Shown here one piece after another: positions 43,936-51,859 of a DNA stretch of 57,232 nucleotides. The DNA comes from JANRJY01 sp033763735. GTDB lineage: Bacteria > Bacteroidota > Bacteroidia > Cytophagales > UBA9547. The notes under the pieces are model-generated. The model saw only the letters and a program-made list of their open reading frames with translations. It ran no database searches and had not been told where the DNA came from. Where the stretch lies: contig JANRJY010000042.1 of NCBI GenBank assembly GCA_033763735.1, forward strand, positions 1 to 57,232. The letters are read 5' to 3'. Numbering within the stretch: the first letter of the stretch is position 1; the number at the start of each line of letters is the position of its first letter. The position numbers and the translations under genes are program-made.

Positions 43936-43966
43936 CAAAAATACGGAATGCAATTCGATTTGCAAA
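43936..43966 (-). promoter_or_regulatory. Promoter of the rpmB operon (TTTG-N19-TATTTTTG)
   Basis: On the minus strand TTTG (43963-43966) is followed, after exactly 19 bases, by TATTTTTG (43936-43943). Both match the Bacteroidota -33/-7 consensus. Transcription would start near 43929-43931, giving a leader of about 24 bases before the rpmB ATG at 43906. This is the clearest promoter in the window. Confidence 0.85.
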
Positions 43967-44011
43967 TTATTATTGAAATATTATTGAAATAAAGGCTTAA
44001 AAAAATAATGC

Positions 44012-44260
44012 CTAGGCAAAAACCTTTTTTTCCAATTCACTTATTCTAATATCATGTTTATGAATAACTTCGATTTCAGTAGCTAAGCGCATAAAAGAAA
44101 CCCTCAATTCTCCAATGCCCAGATTTGTTTTTGCCTGTTGATCTTCTAATTTTTCTATTGCATATTCTACTTTCCCAAGCCTTTCATTGGTAACTCTTTG
44201 CTCATGCAACATTTCAGACATTATCTCCACTAACCTCTTTAAATAATCATCTTGGTTCAT
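44012..44260 (-). CDS. Small coiled-coil protein of unknown function
   Basis: An 82-residue charged helical protein: YLKRLVEIMSEMLHEQRVTNERLGKVEYAIEKLEDQQAKTN with heptad-like spacing. No signal or membrane segment. No family recognised. It lies 40 bases downstream of the DnaQ-UvrC-type gene and in the same direction. Confidence 0.55.
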   Translation of the reverse strand: MNQDDYLKRLVEIMSEMLHEQRVTNERLGKVEYAIEKLEDQQAKTNLGIGELRVSFMRLATEIEVIHKHDIRISELEKKVFA

Positions 44261-44300
44261 AATAGAACAATTTATAAATGTAAATTTAATAATAATTCTA

Positions 44301-45698
44301 TTAACTCAACTGAAAAACCATCACAGGTTCTTTACTTATCATTTTTGCTTTGCCTATATATGAATGTATAATCGATTGCGAATCCTGTGTATCGTAGCAA
44401 ATATTTAAGTAATTTTTTAATTCATCAATTGAACTTATAGTTTCTTCCTTGTTAATATGTCCATACCCAAGGAATTTGCCATTTTCAACAAACACAAAAC
44501 TTTCTTCGTCTCGTTTTCTACCTGGTGTTTTTATTACAAATGTTTTATTGGAATTAATTGTTGCGAATGCTTTATCAAACGACTTATTATACTTACCTGC
44601 ACTTGCATTTTCATTACAATACAAACATTGTTCTTCTGAATCAGGATTGTAATTGCATTTCACATTTTTTTCAGGAAGTAGTCCATTGAGTTTCAAACAA
44701 AGTCTGTTATCCATCGTCAATTTTATAAGTTCGGTGAACGCTTCCGATTGCGTCTTAAATATAGCAATGGGCTTATCATGCTTGCCTGCCCTTCCGACAA
44801 TGGCACGTTTATATCCTTTTTGATCTTCAAATACATAAATTCCAGCATTCAGGTCAAAAGTCTTGTTGGCACGGTTATATCGAGGATAATATTTTTTAAT
44901 CGATTCATTTTCAGCAAGTAAAGCAATGAGTTCATGCCCATACATTTCGCAATCAACATCATATATGCTACTTAAAAACAACTGTCGGTTTTTGGTATGA
45001 GTGTTTCCGGAAAAATGCTGACTTACTCTGTCTTTAATATTTTTGGCTTTACCTACATATATTACTTTTCCATTGATATCATAAAAATAATATACCCCTG
45101 TGGTCATTGGCAAAGCATCAAATTTTGATTTGTCCAAGTTTGGAGGAAGTGTTGTTTCTTTGGAGCGTGCATTCAAAAATCTGGATATTTCTTTGCCTTC
45201 TTTATCGGCTATTAAACATCTTGTAAGTAACTCTGCAGTAGCTTCTGCATCGCCTAATGCCCTATGTCTGTTATTAACTTTGATTCCTAATTCACTACAA
45301 ATGTTACCTAAACTATAGGACTTATGTCCGGGAATAAGCTTGCGAGACAACCTTACGGTACACATTTTTTTGCGTTGAAACTCGCCTCCTAACGCTTCAA
45401 ACTCGCTCTTTATAAAGTTGAAATCAAAATTAACCGAATGAGCTACAAAAATTCGATTTTCAGTCATGGTGTATATTTGCTTCGCAACTTCATAAAATTT
45501 GGGTGCCTCAGCCACCATTTCATTTGTGATACCATGTATCATCGATACCGAAAATGGAATATTTCTTTCCGGATTAATTAAAGTATCAAATCGATCAACG
45601 ACTTCTATGCCATTATGAATTACTATTGCAATTTCAACAATACGGTGGTAAGGAGGGCTTCCACCAGTAGTTTCTATATCTACAACAGCAAATTCCAT
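44301..45698 (-). CDS. DnaQ-like exonuclease fused to a UvrC-type GIY-YIG endonuclease
   Basis: A 465-residue two-domain nuclease. Residues 1-175 are a DEDDh exonuclease (Asp7/Glu9 in VVDIETTGG, VAHSVNFDFNF, HRALGDAEAT). Residues 195-275 form a GIY-YIG domain (GVYYFYDINGKVIYVGKAKNIKDRVSQHF). The remainder, to about 465, resembles the Cho/UvrC-like tail with YHINKEE-style strands. It lacks the UvrC RNase H and HhH domains. Proteins of this layout occur in actinobacteria and Bacteroidota and are thought to make or process incisions in DNA repair. The AlkD-like gene is 14 bases upstream, so a repair operon is likely. Confidence 0.87.
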   Translation of the reverse strand: MEFAVVDIETTGGSPPYHRIVEIAIVIHNGIEVVDRFDTLINPERNIPFSVSMIHGITNEMVAEAPKFYEVAKQIYTMTENRIFVAHSVNFDFNFIKSEFEALGGEFQRKKMCTVRLSRKLIPGHKSYSLGNICSELGIKVNNRHRALGDAEATAELLTRCLIADKEGKEISRFLNARSKETTLPPNLDKSKFDALPMTTGVYYFYDINGKVIYVGKAKNIKDRVSQHFSGNTHTKNRQLFLSSIYDVDCEMYGHELIALLAENESIKKYYPRYNRANKTFDLNAGIYVFEDQKGYKRAIVGRAGKHDKPIAIFKTQSEAFTELIKLTMDNRLCLKLNGLLPEKNVKCNYNPDSEEQCLYCNENASAGKYNKSFDKAFATINSNKTFVIKTPGRKRDEESFVFVENGKFLGYGHINKEETISSIDELKNYLNICYDTQDSQSIIHSYIGKAKMISKEPVMVFQLS

Positions 45699-45712
45699 TT
45701 TAAACCTTTTTT

Positions 45713-46390
45713 TTAGAAATGTTTTAATGCTTCTCTTTTTGACAAATTGGAAAGCTTGCTATCATATTTGTCAATAAAATCCATCACCCATCGTTCATTG
45801 AAGTAAGCATACTGACGAAGTGCCCAGCCAATTGCTTTTCGGTGAAAAAACTCTTTGGATTCTAAATGAGGAACAATAGCCTTTTCAAGCAAACCTGTAT
45901 CAACTTTATTTTTGTATTTAAGCTGGAAAATAATGGCCGTTCTGTTCAACCACATATTATCCGATTGAATCCACCTAGGGACTATTTCATTTTTAAGTTC
46001 CGGATATTTTTCAATTATATATCCAACTTCATTGCTTGCCAATCCATCAACAGTATCCCACCAACTATTCTTAATTATCAGATTTTCTATAAAATATATA
46101 GATTCCTTTTGAAATAATTTGTGGCATTTACTTAGTATTTCCAATGCTATATACGAAAATTCCCTCTCAGGCAAATTCCATAAGGTATTCACAACCGTTG
46201 TAACCTCATCGATAGTTGCAGGTCTAGCACTTTTTTCCAAAAATGGTTTCACTAAAATAGCCCTGTCCGGTTTTTTGATGCCCAGAAATTCAAACTTATT
46301 TTTCATATAAGCCTTCATTGCCGGAGCAATTAATGGGTCGGCATTATTATAAAGTACTTCAGAAAGTTCAGAAATATAGTTGGGTAACAT
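45713..46390 (-). CDS. DNA alkylation repair protein (AlkD-like)
   Basis: A 225-residue all-helical HEAT-like repeat protein. KFEFLGIKKPDRAILVKPFL, IENLIIKNSWWDTVDGLASN, PRWIQSDNMWLNRTAIIFQLKYK and FHRKAIGWALRQYAYFNERWV are the AlkD signature stretches. The Trp-Trp-Asp (SWWDTVD) and Arg of the base-excision site are visible. AlkD excises N3- and N7-alkyl purines. It precedes the DnaQ-UvrC gene in one unit. Confidence 0.9.
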   Translation of the reverse strand: MLPNYISELSEVLYNNADPLIAPAMKAYMKNKFEFLGIKKPDRAILVKPFLEKSARPATIDEVTTVVNTLWNLPEREFSYIALEILSKCHKLFQKESIYFIENLIIKNSWWDTVDGLASNEVGYIIEKYPELKNEIVPRWIQSDNMWLNRTAIIFQLKYKNKVDTGLLEKAIVPHLESKEFFHRKAIGWALRQYAYFNERWVMDFIDKYDSKLSNLSKREALKHF

Positions 46391-46443
46391 TAAGCTAATT
46401 TCGCCAACCTTTTTCGGACTAAAAAATAAATACGTTAGAGTTT

Positions 46444-47355
46444 TTACACAAACACCTTTTTCAATGCCCTTAAAGAAGTTCTGAGCGTATCTCCAAGAAA
46501 TGGATCGGTATAATCTCTACCAATTTTTGGTCCCATAATTTCCAAATAACCAACTACTTCATCCACGGGCCAATTTCCTTTTTCGGATATTGATTTTATT
46601 TGGGACAAATCAATAATTCCTTTTTTAATTTCATCATCCGAAAAACCAAAAGTACTATTGTAAATAGCATCGGTATTTTTGAAATGAAATTCGGCCATCA
46701 GTGGAATTCCTGCTTCAAACAATTCAATATTAGTAAATACAACTTGCTTATTTATATCCGCTAATCCATGTGAAATGTCACCACACAGCCAGACAGGTAC
46801 CGTTGAACTTGCATTTTTGGAATGATAGTCATTTAATGTTCCGATATAATATTTCATTTCGTCAGGCGTGGTAGGAGGCTCTGCCATACAACTCATAGGC
46901 TCAATACAAAGTGCTTTAAGTCCTTTTGCTTTGGCCAAGTGTTGCAGTTCCTTCATGTGTTTGATGTATACCTCTGTGCCTTTGTCTTTTTTATGAATTT
47001 GGTCTCTTAATGCTGCTCCCGGATTTGTGCCTGCATAATCCAAACCCATTACACTTGCTGCGTGAATGTATTGCTCGTACATTTTGCGTGAGGCAATTTC
47101 CATGGATGGGTCATCATAAAAAAAACCGCCAAACTCTCTATAAGCCGAAAACATAGATTTTAGTTTCAATCCTCTTTTTTCAGCCTTTTCTCTGATTTTA
47201 AGAAAATATCGGTCGTCACCTTGCATGTGAAACATTTCAAAAAACGCTCCCAACTGCACATACTTTACTCCTTCATCTACCAAAAGATCAAAAAGCCAAT
47301 CGTAAGAATATCGGGTATTAATAGGGTCTGTTTTGATGCCAATTTGAACACTCAT
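46444..47355 (-). CDS. Sugar phosphate isomerase/epimerase (AP endonuclease 2-type TIM barrel)
   Basis: A 303-residue TIM barrel of the xylose-isomerase-like family (AP_endonuc_2). YVQLGAFFEMFHMQ, GTNPGAAL, CIEPMSCMAEPPTTPDEM (Glu metal ligand), CGDISHG (Asp/His) and EFHFKNTD (Glu/His) supply the metal-binding residues. The substrate is unknown. It is divergent from the radical SAM gene. It is 53 bases upstream of the AlkD-like gene but need not be in that operon. Confidence 0.82.
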   Translation of the reverse strand: MSVQIGIKTDPINTRYSYDWLFDLLVDEGVKYVQLGAFFEMFHMQGDDRYFLKIREKAEKRGLKLKSMFSAYREFGGFFYDDPSMEIASRKMYEQYIHAASVMGLDYAGTNPGAALRDQIHKKDKGTEVYIKHMKELQHLAKAKGLKALCIEPMSCMAEPPTTPDEMKYYIGTLNDYHSKNASSTVPVWLCGDISHGLADINKQVVFTNIELFEAGIPLMAEFHFKNTDAIYNSTFGFSDDEIKKGIIDLSQIKSISEKGNWPVDEVVGYLEIMGPKIGRDYTDPFLGDTLRTSLRALKKVFV

Positions 47356-47443
47356 GATTATATATGATTATTTTTGAGCAAATATAAAATATTTAATCAA
47401 ATAAAATCACTTTTTGGGTCATTTTAATAAACTTCCTTTTAAC

Positions 47444-47451
47444 TATCTTTG
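47444..47451 (+). promoter_or_regulatory. Candidate -7 box of the radical SAM gene
   Basis: TATCTTTG fits TAnnTTTG exactly. Four bases (CATC) separate it from the ATG at 47456, the same distance as at lptB. A TTG upstream (47414-47416) has a 27-base spacing, longer than usual. Confidence 0.5.
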
Positions 47452-47455
47452 CATC

Positions 47456-48754
47456 ATGGCACTTGAGAAACGACCATTTTTACTTTATTCTGATGGTAAA
47501 GGAAACGTATATGAAGATAAAACTTTATATGCAACCGGCAGAAGTGGCTTTCAATCGGTTGAAATACCACTTGAAGATTGGATTGAACTTCCGGATGGAG
47601 GCAACTTATACGAACTTCCAGGTAGAACCGGCTTAGGTTTGGATACAAAATCAGGTGAAATAAGAGAATCAAGAAAAGGATGGGCAGTGGCTGCATTCAT
47701 TCCTCCTGCGCACACGGGATTGTATTTGGCATCTTATACTAAATCAGAAACGGCACCTGTATTGCCACTTTTTTGTTATACCGCTGTAGGTTGGCTTGAA
47801 GGCAAATATTATGTACCAGCTGTTCGAATAGAGCAAGATATCCGTCAGGAATGTGGCGGATTTAATGAAAATACTGTTTTAAATGGCATTGAAAAATTTA
47901 AAAGTAAATTTCCGGACAATAGAATAGTATCTCACCTTTCTGAAAACTGTGCTTTAACTTATAATTGTCCTGCTGCTCGTAATTATTTTATGGGTCGTTG
48001 GGAGTGTCCTGTACCTACTTCTCCGGCTTGTAATTCTAATTGTATAGGTTGTATTTCTTTATTAGATGACCAAGACCCTATTCGCTCTAGTCACGACAGA
48101 CTTTCATTCAAACCCAGTGCCGATGAAATTACGGAATACACTGTTGAACATTTGCTTAATGCACCTTTTCCAATCATAAGTTTTGGTCAGGGTTGCGAAG
48201 GAGAGCCACTATTAATGTGGGAAACCTTGAAAGAAGCTATTATTATGATCAGGTCAATTACTGACAAAGGAAGTATCAACATTAATACCAATGGAAGCAA
48301 ACCAGAATGGGTAAAGGCATTGTGTGAAGCAGGTTTGAATTCCATCAGGGTAAGTACGAATTCGGCTCAAAAAGAAATTTACACCAAATACTATCGACCC
48401 AACAATTACAAATTTGAAGACATTTTGGAGAGTATTAAAATTGTAAATGATTTTGGTGGTTGGACAAGTATCAACTATTTTGTGTTTCCGGGTGTAACCG
48501 ATACTGTAAGTGAATATGAGGCACTTCGAAAATTAATTTCAGAAACCGGATTAAAAATGATTCAATGGCGTAATTTCAATATTGATCCTGATTGGTATTT
48601 GGCAAGACTTAAAATAACAGAACTCCCTCCGTCCATGGGAATCAAAACCATGATGCATTTACTAAAAGAAGAATTCCCTAATTTAAAATTTGGTTATTTC
48701 AATCCTCCAATGGAACGGATAACAGGAAATTACGACTTGGATTTTGCCAAATAA
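47456..48754 (+). CDS. Radical SAM protein
   Basis: 432 residues from the ATG at 47456. The frame opens 14 codons earlier at a GTG or TTG, but those codons overlap the promoter. The cluster motif CNSNCIGC gives Cys192, Cys196 and Cys199 (CxxxCxxC). The N-terminal half has a long family-specific region (ALEKRPFLLYSDGKGNVYEDKTLYATGRSG) and the barrel continues with FGQGCEGEPLL, INTNGS, RVSTNS and INYFVFPGVTD. It is a subgroup common in anaerobes and Bacteroidota whose reaction is not known. It stands alone on the plus strand. Confidence 0.87.
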   Translation: MALEKRPFLLYSDGKGNVYEDKTLYATGRSGFQSVEIPLEDWIELPDGGNLYELPGRTGLGLDTKSGEIRESRKGWAVAAFIPPAHTGLYLASYTKSETAPVLPLFCYTAVGWLEGKYYVPAVRIEQDIRQECGGFNENTVLNGIEKFKSKFPDNRIVSHLSENCALTYNCPAARNYFMGRWECPVPTSPACNSNCIGCISLLDDQDPIRSSHDRLSFKPSADEITEYTVEHLLNAPFPIISFGQGCEGEPLLMWETLKEAIIMIRSITDKGSININTNGSKPEWVKALCEAGLNSIRVSTNSAQKEIYTKYYRPNNYKFEDILESIKIVNDFGGWTSINYFVFPGVTDTVSEYEALRKLISETGLKMIQWRNFNIDPDWYLARLKITELPPSMGIKTMMHLLKEEFPNLKFGYFNPPMERITGNYDLDFAK

Positions 48755-48846
48755 TTGTACTTTTTAAATATTTATTTTTAAGATAAAAAGAACTTTTCTT
48801 ATGTGGATAAAAATGATTTGCACTCATTTGAAATTATATTTACCTT

Positions 48847-48950
48847 GAGGCTACTAATTAATTTCAAGTGGCAATAAAATTGAATTTAACGATTTTTTCA
48901 CTGCTAATAATAATAGAATTCTTCTTATTATCACTGCTTTCATTAGCCTC
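48847..48950. other. Structured intergenic element, possible small RNA or attenuator
   Basis: A 104-base block between two genes is bounded by a perfect inverted pair GAGGCTA (48847-48853) and TAGCCTC (48944-48950). Inside, AGTG/CACT and ATAA/TTAT can pair in register, and GAATT/AATTC can follow. CACTGCT occurs twice as a direct repeat (48899-48905 and 48932-48938) on either side of a palindrome centred on GAATTC. No open frame is supported here. It fits a structured RNA of either strand or a composite mobile palindrome. The 282-base gap 48755-49036 holds only this and a heptamer array. Confidence 0.45.
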
Positions 48951-48981
48951 TTCCTGATTTCAGCCATTCAATAAATTTAAT

Positions 48982-49023
48982 TCAACATTCAACATTCAAC
49001 ATTCAACATTAAGCATTAAGCAT
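48982..49023. repeat. Heptamer tandem array near the 3' end of the OmpA-family gene
   Basis: On the minus strand two ATGCTTA units precede four ATGTTGA units (TCAACAT four times at 48982-49009, then TAAGCAT twice to 49023 on the plus strand). The array starts 13 bases after the stop codon of the OmpA-family gene. Its core is identical in unit and copy number to the array at 27204-27231. Confidence 0.92.
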
Positions 49024-49036
49024 TTAAAATTTCTCT

Positions 49037-50911
49037 TTAATCATTACTCAAAACCACCATTTCAAGCCGCCTATTTTTAGCTTTGTTTTCTTCCGTATCA
49101 TTTGGAACAATTGGTTTTGTTTTACCAAATCCTTTGGCTACCAATCTGTTTTTTGAAATTCCCTGATTGATCATATATTCTACTATATAACCGGCTCTTT
49201 TTTCCGATAATCTTAAATTAGCCGCTGCAGAACCTACATTATCTGTATGCCCACCTATCTCAACGGTCATTTTGGGGTTATCTTTCATCAACTTGGCAAT
49301 TCGGTTAAGTTCGTCATAAGAATCTTCATATACTTCGTTTGAATTATATTTGAATAATATTTCTCTAAGTAATAAAGTATTACCTTTTTGTAGTGATATA
49401 ATATTGAATCGCAGTTTTCGAAGCACAATTGAATCATTTTTAGACATTTTACCACTTATCGGCACATCTAAAGTTGCATATTCATACGCATATCCTTTTC
49501 TTCCGGTAGCTACCGCTCTATATTGATGCCCCTCACGAAGCATAACTTCATAACGGCCTTCCCTATTTAATGTTGGCTTAATAATACCTTCATCCATCGT
49601 CATATTCGAAAGGGTAACATCAAAATCAATACTATTTTTGGTAAGCGCATCAAATGCTTCGAATTGATATTTTACAAATCTTGAGTTGAGTTTCATTTGC
49701 TTTTCAAACACTCTTTGATCCAACAAATAGGGCGTTTCAAAGTAAATACTGTCTGACTTGCTACCTGGTCGGGTTGCAACTATATGATATTTTTCATTGT
49801 AAGGTAATAATACTTTATAATAGCCAAGGGTATCCGTACTAATCACTTTTAATGAAGTGTCTAATTTTCCTGATTTATAGACTCTAAAAAATGATGTCAT
49901 GTTTTTTTGTGTTGCAGAATCAATTACTTTTAATTTTAAAAAAGCATTTTTATATAATTCAACAATTCGATTTTCATCCTTTTTACCTTTAAACCCATAC
50001 AAATTATACTTAAATTTTTGCTGAGAATATCCTGCTAAACTTACTTTAATATCATAACTATTTTCTGCACCCAATATTTTACTTAATTTTCCATTGGTAC
50101 CGGCATATTGCAAATCTTCTAATTTATCTGATGAATCTCTTATACTAACAGCAGCTGGAATTGGTAGTTTTGTATCCAAATCATTTATAAACAAATTTAA
50201 TTTCATGTAATCATCAGGTTCGGGCTTAAATAATCTGTATTTTAGGCCGCCAGTAAAACTTTGATAAGTAAACGCTTCTTCTTGATTTCTGAAAAAAGAA
50301 CGGAGTTTTTCACTATTACTGAATAGGCCATAATGGTAATTGTATTCCACAAATGCGGTCAACCTACGAGTCAATCGCACATCTAATCCGGCACCAAAAC
50401 CTATGAGTAAAGTTGTCATGTTTATATCTTTTTTATCTCTAAATTCGCTATTGCTCAATGCTCTATTAAGTAATCGCCTTCCTGCTACGGTATCTGTAAT
50501 TTCATTTTTGGTAACAGTCAACGAACCCAGAGACAAATTTCCCTTAACATAAGGACTCCAATATTTTGTGTTGGGTCTGATATAATATTTGAAAGCAGAT
50601 GAAAGTTCAAACAAACCTACTGACATTAAAGTTTTATTAGCACCTGACAATGCCCAATTAATTTCAACTGCCCATCTTTTATTAATATAATATTCCAGTC
50701 CCAAATTGAATGTAACACCATTTCTAAATCCGGAATACACATTTTTGGTTCTATAGAAAAACCCGGTATCGGCCGGTTGATTCGCTTTTGGATAAAAAGT
50801 CAATCCTAGTCCTCCTTTTATATAGAGATTTTCAATCCTGAATTGTCCTTTAGTATTTTGTATACCAATTCCTAAAAACATAAAAATCAACAGAATCAGC
50901 GTTTTTTTCAT
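49037..50911 (-). CDS. OmpA-family outer-membrane protein with barrel, Ig-like repeats and C-terminal peptidoglycan-binding domain
   Basis: A 624-residue protein with signal peptide LILLIFMFLGIGIQNTKG. The N-terminal part (about 25-235) is a beta barrel (VTFNLGLEYYINKRWAVEINWAL, LRSFFRNQEEAFTYQSFTGGLKYRLF). Two or three carboxypeptidase-regulatory-like/Ig-like modules follow (about 240-500). The OmpA_C domain (about 510-620) shows ILFKYNSNEVYEDSYDELNRIAKLM, VEIGGHTDNVGSAAANLRLSEKRAGYIVEYMI and RRLEMVV. The Asp and Arg for peptidoglycan binding are present. It anchors the outer membrane to the cell wall. It is the last gene of the GNAT-nuoL-HhH-OmpA run; it overlaps the HhH gene by four bases (ATGA). 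Confidence 0.92.
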   Translation of the reverse strand: MKKTLILLIFMFLGIGIQNTKGQFRIENLYIKGGLGLTFYPKANQPADTGFFYRTKNVYSGFRNGVTFNLGLEYYINKRWAVEINWALSGANKTLMSVGLFELSSAFKYYIRPNTKYWSPYVKGNLSLGSLTVTKNEITDTVAGRRLLNRALSNSEFRDKKDINMTTLLIGFGAGLDVRLTRRLTAFVEYNYHYGLFSNSEKLRSFFRNQEEAFTYQSFTGGLKYRLFKPEPDDYMKLNLFINDLDTKLPIPAAVSIRDSSDKLEDLQYAGTNGKLSKILGAENSYDIKVSLAGYSQQKFKYNLYGFKGKKDENRIVELYKNAFLKLKVIDSATQKNMTSFFRVYKSGKLDTSLKVISTDTLGYYKVLLPYNEKYHIVATRPGSKSDSIYFETPYLLDQRVFEKQMKLNSRFVKYQFEAFDALTKNSIDFDVTLSNMTMDEGIIKPTLNREGRYEVMLREGHQYRAVATGRKGYAYEYATLDVPISGKMSKNDSIVLRKLRFNIISLQKGNTLLLREILFKYNSNEVYEDSYDELNRIAKLMKDNPKMTVEIGGHTDNVGSAAANLRLSEKRAGYIVEYMINQGISKNRLVAKGFGKTKPIVPNDTEENKAKNRRLEMVVLSND

Positions 50912-51855
50912 TTTACAAAAGTTAAATAATGTTCAAACTTCTCTATTTGAGTATAATCCATTTCCTTTATTTTCAATAAATCTTGTTTTGATAAAAATGC
51001 TCCATGCATTTGCCTATAAGCAATAATTAATTTAGCTAATTTATATCCAAAATACGGATGGTTCTTTAAATCATCAAATGTACAAGCATTGATATTAATT
51101 AATTTTGGATGAAAATCAGGTTTAATAAAAGTTTGCTTCAATAATTGACTTACTACTAATGTATCTAACCCATATATTTCTTTTATCTGTTCCATTGATA
51201 CAAATCCGCCTAATTTATTCCTATATTTTATTATTCTTGAAGCCAGTTTTGGACCAATACCTCTAATTTTTTCAAGAGAAAGGCTGTCAACTACATTGAT
51301 GTCTATTTTTTCAAATTCTTTTTTAACGTAGCTATATGCTGACTTTTGCTCAAACATTTTTGTTCTAATTGCATAAGTATCAGGCAATAAAATGTGAGAG
51401 TTCAAATCATTAACCAAATGTGTATCTATACCAAAAATTTTCTTTAAGTCCTTTTTAATTTTGAATTTACCTCCTTTATTTCTGAAATTTATTATCCGCC
51501 TTGCAACTTTCTTGTCTATCCCTAATGATACAAATTCTGCTTCTGTTGTAGTATTAGGGTCGAAATCAAAAGTTTTAATATGAAGAGGTCTCAAAAGTGC
51601 TTCTTCAATTTTCTCCTGCGAATCTTCAAGGGAATCTTTTGGGGAAAATTTTCTTGTTTTCTCCAATTTGTCAAAATCTATGTTTATAAATTCAGGAATA
51701 TCCACTTTTGGTTGATATACAATTTGAACAACTAAAGGAACGAATAAAATCAAAATCATTAGTACAATCATTCCTACAAAACCATTTGCCTCTTTTTCTG
51801 AATAGCTAAAATAAGTTTGAATAATTTGTCTGATTTTGACTAAAAAATAGCCCAT
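50908..51855 (-). CDS. Membrane-anchored helix-hairpin-helix protein (ComEA-like)
   Basis: A 315-residue protein with one N-terminal membrane segment (about 25-48) and three helix-hairpin-helix units in the C-terminal part: TEAEFVSLGIDKKVARRIINFRNKGGKFK, DVVNSLSLEKIRGIGPKLASRIIKYRNKLGGFVS and FDDLKNHPYFGYKLAKLIIAYRQMHGAF. HhH domains bind DNA without sequence preference; ComEA helps take up DNA. The membrane anchor and periplasm-facing C-terminus fit that role, but no com operon is nearby. It overlaps the OmpA-family gene by four bases and follows nuoL with four bases between. Confidence 0.83.
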   Translation of the reverse strand: MGYFLVKIRQIIQTYFSYSEKEANGFVGMIVLMILILFVPLVVQIVYQPKVDIPEFINIDFDKLEKTRKFSPKDSLEDSQEKIEEALLRPLHIKTFDFDPNTTTEAEFVSLGIDKKVARRIINFRNKGGKFKIKKDLKKIFGIDTHLVNDLNSHILLPDTYAIRTKMFEQKSAYSYVKKEFEKIDINVVDSLSLEKIRGIGPKLASRIIKYRNKLGGFVSMEQIKEIYGLDTLVVSQLLKQTFIKPDFHPKLININACTFDDLKNHPYFGYKLAKLIIAYRQMHGAFLSKQDLLKIKEMDYTQIEKFEHYLTFVK

Positions 51856-51859
51856 AAGT

